Source: an uncultured Oscillospiraceae bacterium
GTDB taxonomy: Bacteria; Bacillota; Clostridia; Oscillospirales; Acutalibacteraceae
Assembly: GCA_910587835.1 (NCBI GenBank)
Contig: CAJUNQ010000042.1
Span: 1 to 6,457, forward strand
Length of the DNA: 6,457 nucleotides
Reading direction: 5' to 3'
Shown here: positions 1-6,046 of the stretch, in pieces
Layout: each line of letters opens with the position of its first letter
Position numbering within the stretch: position 1 is the first letter of the stretch
Made by a program: the position numbers and the translations under genes
The notes under the pieces: generated by a model
The model's database searches: none
Told to the model about the DNA's origin: nothing
The model's input: only the letters and a program-made list of their open reading frames with translations

Positions 1-1
1 A

Positions 2-574
2 ATCAAAAGAACCGTTGGCCTGCGTGTTGAGCCGGAGGAGGAGATCAAGGGCCTTGACAGCACCGAACACGGCCTGCTAAGCGCCTACGCGGACTTTGCC
101 CCAGCGGTTGAGAGCCTGGACTACGGCTGCGGGAATGCCATAGCCGTTACCGGAGACACGTTGGCCGCTGAAGCTATCCCGGTGAAAAAAGAGCCCACCC
201 TAGTTCCTGACGGCGTGCCCAAGCTCACGAAGGTTGAGATTATCTGCCGGGAGAGCCGGTTCGAGGCCCTGAAGTCCGCCATGATGGCCCTGGGCATCAC
301 CGGCATGACGGTTTCCCATGTGCTGGGCTGCGGTGTACAAAAGGGCAAGCCCGAGTATTACAGAGGCGTGCAGGTGGAAGCCAGCCTTCTGCCCAAGATA
401 CAGGTGGATATCGTTGTCAGCCGGGTACCGGTCTCCTCGGTTGTAGAGACGGCAAAAAGAGTGCTGTATACCGGCCATATCGGCGACGGCAAGATATTTA
501 TCTATGATGTGGAGGACGTAGTGAAAGTGCGCACCGGCGAGACCGGATATGACGCGCTGCAGGACGTAGAATAA
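2..574 (+). CDS. Ammonium transporter C-terminus fused to a PII signalling domain (5' partial)
   Basis: This is the 3' part of a gene entering from the left; the frame is open from base 2 to the TAA at 572-574. The first ~30 residues match the cytosolic C-terminal tail of Amt/MtP transporters (GLRVEPEEEIKGLD, then STEHG). A ~30-residue linker follows, then a complete PII (GlnB/GlnK) domain from about base 221: GITGMTVSHV, the T-loop start QKGKPEYYRG, the LPK turn, the B-loop TGHIGDGKIF and C-loop VRTGE. PII trimers bind ATP/ADP and 2-oxoglutarate and plug Amt channels; here the sensor is covalently attached, so it probably gates its own channel at the inner face of the membrane. The uridylylation tyrosine (Tyr51 of E. 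coli GlnB) is valine (codon 374-376), so uridylylation at that site is excluded. A TTG at 161 could start a separate PII protein, but it has no ribosome binding site and lies in the linker, so a fusion is much more likely. asnB follows after 66 bases. Confidence 0.9.
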   Translation: MKRTVGLRVEPEEEIKGLDSTEHGLLSAYADFAPAVESLDYGCGNAIAVTGDTLAAEAIPVKKEPTLVPDGVPKLTKVEIICRESRFEALKSAMMALGITGMTVSHVLGCGVQKGKPEYYRGVQVEASLLPKIQVDIVVSRVPVSSVVETAKRVLYTGHIGDGKIFIYDVEDVVKVRTGETGYDALQDVE

Positions 575-587
575 TATGCCATGCGGA

Positions 588-626
588 GAAAGCGGGGCTC
601 GGTGTGACCCCGCCTGTTCCGCTTTC
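588..626 (+). promoter_or_regulatory. Hairpin-forming spacer between the Amt-PII gene and asnB
   Basis: GAAAGCGG at 588-595 is a perfect inverted repeat of CCGCTTTC at 619-626. Inside it, CGGGG (593-597) pairs with CCCCG (608-612), extended by TC/GA around one bulged C. The two stems share bases 593-595, so they compete as alternatives or form one branched structure. There is no T-run behind the stem, so it is not a standard terminator. It ends two bases before the asnB ribosome binding site (GGAGGG, 629-634), which suggests an mRNA processing, stability or translation element. The role is inferred; the pairing is seen directly. Confidence 0.5.
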
Positions 627-640
627 ACGGAGGGATTCTT

Positions 641-2221
641 ATGTGTTCAATCATCAGCTGCTGCGGCCCCTGCAACCAGCCTGACCTTGTAAAGGCATGC
701 TTTGACCGCAGCTTGTCCCGGGGCCCGGACGACACCCGGTTTATCGATACTGGCAACGGCTTTATGGGCTTCCATCGCCTGGCTATCATGGGCCTAAGCC
801 CTCAGGGTATGCAGCCCTTTGAGCTGGACGGCAGCTATGTGGTCTGCAACGGCGAATTATACGGCTTTGAAAAGTTCAAACAGCAGCTCGCAGACAGATA
901 CGTCTTTCAAAGCGGCTCTGACTGCGAGGTACTGCTGCCCCTTTACAGGGAGTATGGCGCCGACATGTTTAACCTGCTGGACGCGGAATTTGCCTGTGTC
1001 ATATATGATGGAAACACAGGAGAGTACATAGCCGCCCGGGACCCCATCGGCATCCGTCCCCTGTACTACGGCTGGGGGGAAAGCGGCGCCATGCTCTTTG
1101 CCAGCGAGCCCAAGGACCTGATAGGCCTATGCGGGGAGATACGGCCCTTTCCGCCGGGACATTATTACAAAGCCGGGAGGTTTGTCCCCTACAGGGATAT
1201 TTCCCGGACCGAGAGGGTCTGCCACGATGATATGGACACGATATGCGTAAACATCCGGGCTAAGCTCACCGCGGGCATAAAGAAGCGGTTGGTTTCAGAC
1301 GCGAAGCTGGGATTCCTTCTTTCCGGCGGTCTTGACTCATCCCTGGTCTGCGCCGTGGCGCAGCGGTACTGTAAAACGCCAATCCGCACCTTTGCGATTG
1401 GCATGGAGGGAGACGCCATAGACCTGAAATATGCCCGGCAGGCTGCGGACTTTATCGGCAGCAGCCACACCCAGGTTATAATCACCAGACAAGACGTGCT
1501 GGACGCTCTGGAGACAGTGGTGGCGGTTCTGGGTACATTCGATATTACCACTATCCGCGCCAGTGTGGGCATGTTCCTGGTATGCAAATATATCCATGAG
1601 AATACAGACATCCGGGTTCTTCTTACTGGAGAAATATCCGATGAGCTGTTTGGCTATAAGTATACGGACTTTGCCCCCAGCGCCCAGGCTTTCCAGAAGG
1701 AATCCGAGAAACGCATCCGGGAGCTGCATATGTACGATGTTCTCCGGGCCGACCGCTGTATCTCCGTCAACTCTCTGGAGGCTAGGGTGCCCTTTGGCGA
1801 TTTGGACTTTGTGGAGTATGTTATGTCTGTTGACCCGGAGAAAAAGCTGAATACCTACGGCAAGGGCAAGTATCTTCTGCGAAGGGCTTTTGCCCAGGGG
1901 GATTTTCTGCCGGAGGAAATTCTCTGGCGGGAAAAAGCGGCTTTTTCCGACGCGGTAGGCCACTCTATGGTGGACTATTTGAAGGAGTATGCCGAGGGGC
2001 TTTACACAGACAAGGCGTTTGAGGCAAAAAGCAAGTCCTATACCCACGCCCGGCCCTTTACGAAAGAAGCCCTGCTGTATAGAGAGTTGTTTGAGAAATA
2101 CTATCCTGGCCAGGGACAGCTAATCGATGGTTTTTGGATGCCCAACCCGGAATGGAAGGGCTGTAAAGTAGACGACCCGTCGGCAAGAGTGCTGGCAAAC
2201 TATGGGGCCAGCGGAGAATAA
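641..2221 (+). CDS. asnB: Asparagine synthetase, glutamine-hydrolysing
   Basis: Makes asparagine from aspartate, ATP and glutamine in the cytosol. The start is fixed by GGAGGG at 629-634 and by the need for Cys at position 2, which becomes the N-terminal nucleophile of the class II glutaminase domain after Met removal (MCSIISCCG). The glutaminase domain (~1-190) shows RGPDD, HRLAI, CNGELY, GSDCEV and ARDPIGIRPLYY. The synthetase domain (~200-500) has the PP-loop SGGLDSS at 228-234, DITTIRAS, LTGEISDELFG (Glu331, Ser333, Asp334), LHMYD, EARVPF and the catalytic-lysine segment WREKAAFSD (Lys432). At 526 residues it is a little shorter than E. coli AsnB (554), mostly at the C-terminus. The glycine of the usual GEGSDE is isoleucine and the loop behind it is one residue shorter; the rest of the site is intact, so this looks like a subfamily variant rather than a dead enzyme. 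It is probably co-transcribed with the Amt-PII gene upstream and purF downstream. Confidence 0.95.
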   Translation: MCSIISCCGPCNQPDLVKACFDRSLSRGPDDTRFIDTGNGFMGFHRLAIMGLSPQGMQPFELDGSYVVCNGELYGFEKFKQQLADRYVFQSGSDCEVLLPLYREYGADMFNLLDAEFACVIYDGNTGEYIAARDPIGIRPLYYGWGESGAMLFASEPKDLIGLCGEIRPFPPGHYYKAGRFVPYRDISRTERVCHDDMDTICVNIRAKLTAGIKKRLVSDAKLGFLLSGGLDSSLVCAVAQRYCKTPIRTFAIGMEGDAIDLKYARQAADFIGSSHTQVIITRQDVLDALETVVAVLGTFDITTIRASVGMFLVCKYIHENTDIRVLLTGEISDELFGYKYTDFAPSAQAFQKESEKRIRELHMYDVLRADRCISVNSLEARVPFGDLDFVEYVMSVDPEKKLNTYGKGKYLLRRAFAQGDFLPEEILWREKAAFSDAVGHSMVDYLKEYAEGLYTDKAFEAKSKSYTHARPFTKEALLYRELFEKYYPGQGQLIDGFWMPNPEWKGCKVDDPSARVLANYGASGE

Positions 2222-2234
2222 AGGAGAGGCGCGC

Positions 2235-3704
2235 ATGAGTATACATGAGGAATGCGGAATTTTCGGTGTGTGGCTGCCAGACCGCGCGGAGGCGGCCGAG
2301 CTCTGCTATTACGGCCTTTTTGCCCTTCAGCACCGGGGACAAGAGAGCTGCGGGATTGTGATAAACGACGACGGCGTCTTCGCGTCCCATAAGGACGTTG
2401 GCCTGCTGGGAGAGGTGTTCACCCCAGAGGCGCTGGGCCGCCTGCCTAAAGGAAACATGGGGGTGGGCCATGTGCGCTACGGCACCACCGGAGGCAGCGG
2501 GCGCAGGAACTGCCAGCCCATAGAGGTGAACCATCAGAAAGGGAAAATGGCCCTGGCCCACAACGGCAACCTTAGCAATGCCGCCGGGCTCCGAAACAGT
2601 CTGGAGCTTTCCGGCGCTATTTTCCACACCACCAGCGACACGGAGATTATCGCTTATATTGTCACCCAGCAGCGCCTGCGCGCTCCCTCCATTGAAACAG
2701 CCCTGTGCGCGGCCATGGACGAGTTGGACGGAGCCTACTCTCTGGTGCTTATGTCCGCCCAAAAGCTCATAGCCGCCCGGGACCCCTTTGGTTTCCGGCC
2801 ATTATGTTACGGCAGGCTTTCCGGCGGCGGGTACGCCGTGGCCTCAGAGAGCTGCGCTCTGGCGGCCATTGGCGCAGAATTTGAGCGAGACCTGGAGCCA
2901 GGGGAAATTTTGGTTTTCGGTCCCGGCGGAATGGCGTCATACCGAGAGCACTGCGGCCGGAAGCCGAAAAGGCTCTGTGTCTTTGAGTATATCTATTTTG
3001 CAAGGCCCGACTCGGTGCTGGACGGAATACCCGTGCACCTGGCAAGGCAGCGGGCCGGAGAACTGCTGGCAGCGCGGCGCCCCGCAAACGCCGACCTGGT
3101 TATCGGTGTGCCGGACTCTGGTCTGGACGCGGCCCTGGGCTTCAGCAGGGCATCCGGAATCCCTTATGGCATCGGACTCATTAAGAACAAGTACATTGGC
3201 CGCACATTCATCTCTCCAATCCAGGCCCAGCGTCTGGACCAGGTGCGCATTAAGCTAAGCCCCATAGAGTCTGCGGTGAAGGGCCGGAAGCTGGTGCTGG
3301 TGGACGACTCCATCGTGAGAGGGACCACCAGTGGACGCATAGTCAAGCTACTGCGGGAGGCAGGCGCCAAAGAGATACACCTGAGGGTGTCATCGCCGCC
3401 ATTTCTGCACCCCTGTTACTATGGCACGGACATCGACTCCCAAGACAACCTGATTGCGTGCAGGCATACAGTAGAGGAGACTGCCGCCATCATTGGGGCA
3501 GACTCCCTGGGCTATCTGCCGGTAGACGCCCTTGACCGGCTGGCGGGGAGCTGCGGTATTTGCGCCGCCTGTTTCAACGGGCGGTACCCAACACCCATTC
3601 CTGAGGACACCCGTAAGGACAGGTTCGAGCAAAAGCTGGGAACGAGAGAGAATGCGGCGTTTCGGAAAACTGAAAAAAGAACCCTTAGTCAAACGTCAGT
3701 TTAG
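2235..3704 (+). CDS. purF: Amidophosphoribosyltransferase (glutamine PRPP amidotransferase)
   Basis: Catalyses the first committed step of purine synthesis: PRPP plus glutamine gives 5-phosphoribosylamine. ATG 2235 is preferred over the in-frame ATG 2202 because AAGGAGAGG (2221-2229) precedes it and 2202 lies inside asnB. The product is 489 residues. It begins MSIHEECGIFG, so Cys7 should become the nucleophile after removal of a six-residue propeptide. Glutaminase motifs: LQHRGQES, GHVRYGTTG, LAHNGNLSN, TSDTEI, RDPFGFRPL. The phosphoribosyltransferase part has GVPDSGLDAALG, GLIKNKYIGRTFI and the PRPP loop VDDSIVRGTTS (356-366). Cys248, Cys394, Cys443 and Cys446 line up with the four [4Fe-4S] ligands of Bacillus subtilis PurF, so the enzyme is probably oxygen-sensitive. 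The usual NAQP reads NCQP here. The last ~30 residues are a polar, unconserved tail that ends at the edge of the repeat-rich region. It lies 13 bases behind asnB and no other pur gene is in the window, so it may be a nitrogen-linked extra copy. Confidence 0.95.
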   Translation: MSIHEECGIFGVWLPDRAEAAELCYYGLFALQHRGQESCGIVINDDGVFASHKDVGLLGEVFTPEALGRLPKGNMGVGHVRYGTTGGSGRRNCQPIEVNHQKGKMALAHNGNLSNAAGLRNSLELSGAIFHTTSDTEIIAYIVTQQRLRAPSIETALCAAMDELDGAYSLVLMSAQKLIAARDPFGFRPLCYGRLSGGGYAVASESCALAAIGAEFERDLEPGEILVFGPGGMASYREHCGRKPKRLCVFEYIYFARPDSVLDGIPVHLARQRAGELLAARRPANADLVIGVPDSGLDAALGFSRASGIPYGIGLIKNKYIGRTFISPIQAQRLDQVRIKLSPIESAVKGRKLVLVDDSIVRGTTSGRIVKLLREAGAKEIHLRVSSPPFLHPCYYGTDIDSQDNLIACRHTVEETAAIIGADSLGYLPVDALDRLAGSCGICAACFNGRYPTPIPEDTRKDRFEQKLGTRENAAFRKTEKRTLSQTSV

Positions 3705-3805
3705 GGTAAAAGCAGCAGAAAAGAACCGGCCACCCGGATGCGGGAGAGTTTTGGTGAACCCGAACTATGCGGCGTGTTCGTCGTTGCTATTATTGGCGCC
3801 CATGG

Positions 3806-3863
3806 CGGCATGACCAGGCATGCCGGTTACGGGTCTGACCCGTTTGTGGCCCCTGTGAGGGCC
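3806..3863. repeat. Three consecutive small hairpins
   Basis: Stem 1: CGGCATG (3806-3812) with CATGCCG (3819-3825), loop of six. Stem 2: ACGGGTC (3829-3835) with GACCCGT (3837-3843), an odd palindrome centred on T3836. Stem 3: GGCCC (3848-3852) with GGGCC (3859-3863), loop of six. They follow each other within 58 bases with gaps of three and four bases. All pair equally well on either strand, so the direction of any transcript is unknown. Confidence 0.55.
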
Positions 3864-4091
3864 GTGTCAGGCGAACTGGGGCCGTTCTCAAGGAGCAAGA
3901 AGAGAGCAGGCCCAGAACGCCGTTTTGGGGCATTTGTAGCGATTTGTGAGGGGCTCAGGCCTCGCCTCCAGCAGCGGCGCAAATCCTCCACGAGTAACTG
4001 CATCAACCTGTTGCGAAAATATGCGCTGAAATGGAAGATAATCCAGCCAGAGAGAACAGAAAAAGCATGGTCTAAAAACAAGCAGGAGAAA

Positions 4092-4117
4092 GCAAGGCGC
4101 CAAAATGGCGCCTTTGC
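4092..4117 (+). terminator. Hairpin with short T-run, possible terminator downstream of purF
   Basis: GCAAGGCGCC (4092-4101) pairs with GGCGCCTTTGC (4107-4117) across the loop AAAAT, with one extra T in the right arm. The stem is strong, but the T-run is only three bases and is partly inside the stem, so termination would be weak. It is nearly 400 bases behind the purF stop. It is the first hairpin after purF with any T-run, hence a possible end of the operon transcript. Confidence 0.35.
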
Positions 4118-4125
4118 AGTCCACA

Positions 4126-4146
4126 CCGCCCGGCAGAGCCGGGCGG
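4126..4146. repeat. Perfect 9-bp GC-only hairpin with 3-base loop
   Basis: CCGCCCGGC (4126-4134) is perfectly complementary to GCCGGGCGG (4138-4146) across the loop AGA. It lies nine bases behind the hairpin at 4092-4117. It could assist termination or mark the edge of the inserted DNA. Neither strand has an adjoining T-run. Confidence 0.5.
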
Positions 4147-4199
4147 GAGGGCTAGAAACTACGGGCTTTTTCGGGAGTTGTATAGCATAGTGAGATAGG

Positions 4200-4305
4200 G
4201 TTACGCCAGGGGTTGCAAATAGGAGTTTGGTGTAAAGTTAGGGGTTGCGGATTCAAAAAGTGGCTGAATACAAGGAAAAATCTAGGGGTCACAAGTTGGC
4301 GTAAC
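4200..4305. repeat. Operator- or iteron-like repeat array upstream of the ribbon-helix-helix gene
   Basis: AGGGGT boxes start at 4208, 4240 and 4284. The first two read AGGGGTTGC and the third AGGGGTCAC. Each is followed at variable distance by a GTTTGGYGTAA-like box: TTTGGTGTAA (4226-4235), the degenerate GTGGCTGAATA (~4260-4270) and TTGGCGTAAC (4296-4305). In addition GTTACGCCA (4200-4208) is a perfect inverted repeat of TGGCGTAAC (4297-4305). The array ends nine bases before the ribosome binding site of the ribbon-helix-helix gene. Proteins of that fold bind short repeated operators and often control their own gene, so autoregulation is the simplest reading. Integrase arm sites, replication iterons or a transfer origin are alternatives. 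No strong -35/-10 pair could be picked out. Confidence 0.5.
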
Positions 4306-4324
4306 ACGATTTTGGAGGTGCTTT

Positions 4325-4729
4325 ATGGATTCAGAAAATATGCAGCGAATAAGCCTTTATTTAGACAAGGATCTGGTCAAGCGAGCGGATAGATTTATGA
4401 AAGAGCAGGGCTTTTTCTCTCGGAACAAGCTGGTTACCCAAGCGCTTGAAAGCCTTATGACGGATAGCGATTTACAGGATAATGACATTCTGGGCGACAA
4501 ATTGGCTGAGGCAGTTTTGAAACTATCTGAGGACAATGCGAAAGCTATCTCGAAAGGACTTTTCCGCTATGCGGTACAGCTTGAGATGGTGATGCGGGTG
4601 CTGGCGGAACTCTCCGAGTACACACCAGAGCAGGTAGAAGAAATGCGCCGTGAGGCCATAAACAATGTGCGCCGCACCCGTGGCAAGGTAAGTTTTGAAG
4701 ACATTTTAGCCGGATATTACGACGATTGA
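4325..4729 (+). CDS. Ribbon-helix-helix (CopG/Arc/MetJ-like) DNA-binding protein
   Basis: A 134-residue cytosolic protein. The start ATG 4325 has a strong ribosome binding site, GGAGGTG at 4314-4320. Residues ~6-46 fit the ribbon-helix-helix fold: a short beta strand QRISLYLD, helix one (KDLVKRADRFMKEQ), a turn around FFSRN, and helix two (KLVTQALESLM). Such proteins dimerise through the strand, which enters the major groove of DNA. Residues ~55-110 are predicted helical and probably mediate oligomerisation; the C-terminus is charged (NNVRRTRGK, then acidic, ending GYYDD). I do not recognise the specific family. Its position beside an integrase and behind a repeat array suggests a regulator of the element, perhaps of itself and of the integrase. 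Related folds also act as accessory proteins in plasmid transfer and partition. There is no toxin gene beside it, so an antitoxin role has no support. The gap to the integrase is 139 bases. Confidence 0.8.
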   Translation: MDSENMQRISLYLDKDLVKRADRFMKEQGFFSRNKLVTQALESLMTDSDLQDNDILGDKLAEAVLKLSEDNAKAISKGLFRYAVQLEMVMRVLAELSEYTPEQVEEMRREAINNVRRTRGKVSFEDILAGYYDD

Positions 4730-4813
4730 CCCCCTCAAAATTTGCGCCGCTAAACAAAGAATACGGTTCTTATAAATTTGAACTTCAGACCCAAAATGTA
4801 AGAAAAATGTCAG

Positions 4814-4842
4814 TGGACTTTCTCAGCAGGGTGTGGTATTGT
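4814..4842 (+). promoter_or_regulatory. Candidate integrase promoter
   Basis: TGGACT (4814-4819) and TATTGT (4837-4842) are separated by 17 bases and each match the sigma-70 consensus at four of six positions. Transcription would begin near 4849, giving a short leader before the integrase ATG at 4869. The promoter overlaps the left arm of the inverted repeat at 4818-4857. This is a moderate match in AT-rich DNA and could be chance. Confidence 0.3.
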
Positions 4843-4857
4843 GGTGTGCTGAGAAAG
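4818..4857 (+). promoter_or_regulatory. 11-bp inverted repeat at the integrase promoter and ribosome binding site
   Basis: CTTTCTCAGCA (4818-4828) is a perfect inverted repeat of TGCTGAGAAAG (4847-4857), with 18 bases between. The centres of the arms are about 29 bp apart, near three helical turns, which suits a dimeric or looped repressor. The right arm includes the first bases of the integrase ribosome binding site (AAAGGGGG, 4854-4861). If transcription began upstream of 4818, the RNA hairpin would partly hide that site. Either mechanism would hold integrase expression down; the ribbon-helix-helix protein is the obvious candidate repressor. Confidence 0.55.
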
Positions 4858-4868
4858 GGGGCCAAGAT

Positions 4869-6023
4869 ATGGCAAAAAAGAGAGCAAACGGCGAAGGAAA
4901 CATTCGCAAACGTAAGGATGGCCGTTGGGAGGGGCGCTATACAGCAGGCTACGACCTCACCACTGGCAAGCGCATCATCAAGAACGTGCTGGGCAAGACC
5001 CAGGCAGAGGTTAAGGAAAAGCTGGCATCAGCACTCGAGGATACAAAAGATTTGGACGTATCCCGCTCCGATGATTACACGGTAGGCTCCTGGCTCACAA
5101 ACTGGTACACCCTCTATGCCAAACCCAACGTGCGAGTCTCCACAGCTGAATACTACCGCCGGAGCATCGAACTCCACGTAAACCCACGGATAGGCAACAT
5201 CAAGCTAAACAAGCTGACAAGCCGCGACCTGCAAAAGCTATACCAAGACCTCCGCGAAAACGGCAGATTGCGAGAGGCGCAGAAGAAAAAATCACCTGGC
5301 TTAAGCGCCTCCACCGTGCGTGGCATCCACCTCATGCTCCACAACGCTTTAGACAGGGCAGTCAAGGAACGCTTGATTCAGCGCAATCCCACGGCAGACT
5401 GCATCGCTCCAAAGTTAGAGAAAAAGGAGATGAAATTCCTTCCCGCCGAGGACATGAAAGCTTATCTGGATGAGGCTGATCGTCGTCACGTCCTCCCCAT
5501 GTTCTACCTGGAACTGGTCAGCGGCCTACGAAAGGGCGAGTTGGTAGCGCTCCTCTGGTCAGACCTGGACATTGAGAATCAGACCATTAGCGTCAGCAAA
5601 CAGGCCACCCGCGATGCAGATGGTAACATCGTCATTACCCGACCCAAGACGGAAACGTCCGTCAGGCTGGTATCAATTCCGCAAAAGGCCGTTGAACTTC
5701 TCCAACACGAACACCGCAAGCATCCTGACAACCCATATATGTTCCCCTCCACCAGAACCGGTGAAATGTACTACCCTGACTCGATCGTAACGCTCCACAA
5801 GAGAATATTGAAGTCAGCAGAATTAAGTTATATTCCTTTCCATTCGTTAAGACACACATTTGCAACCGCGGCACTCCAAAATGGTATAGACGTGAAAACA
5901 GTATCATCCATGCTTGGCCACTACGACGCAGGATTCACGCTGAGAACCTACACCCACGCCACCCGCCAAAAGCAGGAGCAAGCCGCAGAAAAGATGGGAA
6001 ATTTCATGGACAAGGTCATGTGA
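4869..6023 (+). CDS. int: Tyrosine recombinase / integrase (Tn916- and phage-type)
   Basis: Site-specific recombinase of 384 residues that would insert and excise the element by cutting and rejoining att sites through a 3'-phosphotyrosine link. The start ATG 4869 follows AAAGGGGG (4854-4861); an upstream in-frame GTG at 4833 lies in the promoter and operator region and was not used. Three domains are visible: an N-terminal arm-binding domain (~4-55, with GEGNIRKRKDGRWEGRY), a SAM-like core-binding domain (~70-180, with NWYTLYAKPNVRVSTAEYY), and the catalytic domain (~188-375). All catalytic residues are present: Arg221 (SGLRKGE), Lys260 (TRPKTE), His325 and Arg328 (FHSLRHTF), His351 (MLGHYD) and the nucleophile Tyr361 (RTYTHA). 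Length and layout are normal for the family and there is no frameshift, so it is probably active. The 3' end faces the tRNA-Tyr gene. No excisionase was found; the neighbouring ribbon-helix-helix protein is not a typical Xis. Confidence 0.93.
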   Translation: MAKKRANGEGNIRKRKDGRWEGRYTAGYDLTTGKRIIKNVLGKTQAEVKEKLASALEDTKDLDVSRSDDYTVGSWLTNWYTLYAKPNVRVSTAEYYRRSIELHVNPRIGNIKLNKLTSRDLQKLYQDLRENGRLREAQKKKSPGLSASTVRGIHLMLHNALDRAVKERLIQRNPTADCIAPKLEKKEMKFLPAEDMKAYLDEADRRHVLPMFYLELVSGLRKGELVALLWSDLDIENQTISVSKQATRDADGNIVITRPKTETSVRLVSIPQKAVELLQHEHRKHPDNPYMFPSTRTGEMYYPDSIVTLHKRILKSAELSYIPFHSLRHTFATAALQNGIDVKTVSSMLGHYDAGFTLRTYTHATRQKQEQAAEKMGNFMDKVM

Positions 6024-6046
6024 AAGCAGGCCAGCAAGCACAAAAC

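Larger units (their letters stand above)
3705..4199. other. Gene-free, GC-rich intergenic stretch rich in inverted repeats
   Basis: No convincing gene is found on either strand. The longest open frames have no ribosome binding site, no recognisable motif and a composition typical of chance translation. The sequence is dense in small perfect inverted repeats: 3806-3825, 3829-3843, 3848-3863, 4092-4117 and 4126-4146. It begins exactly at the purF stop codon. It could be a dispersed intergenic repeat, a structured RNA, or the decayed end of an inserted element. Nothing in the window repeats it, so the choice cannot be made here. A T5 run at 4167-4171 lies about 20 bases behind the last hairpin, too far for a standard terminator. 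Confidence 0.5.

Noticed and set aside
161..574. A free-standing PII (glnB/glnK) gene starting at TTG 161
   Set aside because: The reading frame is open to the left edge of the window and encodes a recognisable Amt tail; TTG 161 has no ribosome binding site and lies in the linker.
2202..2234. Longer N-terminus for PurF from ATG 2202
   Set aside because: It overlaps asnB, lacks a ribosome binding site, and its extra residues are just a translation of the spacer and the real ribosome binding site.
3827..4126. Minus-strand open frames with hydrophobic stretches (99 and 78 residues)
   Set aside because: They have no ribosome binding site, overlap each other in different frames, and end in the hairpin region. 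The hydrophobic run looks like chance.
3738..4190. A 150-residue plus-strand open frame in the purF-to-regulator gap
   Set aside because: There is no ribosome binding site before ATG 3738, no recognisable domain, and the frame runs through perfect GC-rich hairpins. It is more likely chance translation of structured or repeat DNA.
4200..4305. CRISPR array
   Set aside because: The repeated boxes are too short and irregularly spaced, with unequal spacers, and no cas gene is near.
4325..4729. Antitoxin of a toxin-antitoxin pair
   Set aside because: Many antitoxins use this fold, but no toxin gene follows or overlaps; the next gene is the integrase after 139 bases.
4833..4868. Integrase start at GTG 4833
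   Set aside because: It lies in the inverted-repeat and promoter region with no ribosome binding site, while ATG 4869 has AAAGGGGG at good spacing and begins with the normal arm-domain sequence.
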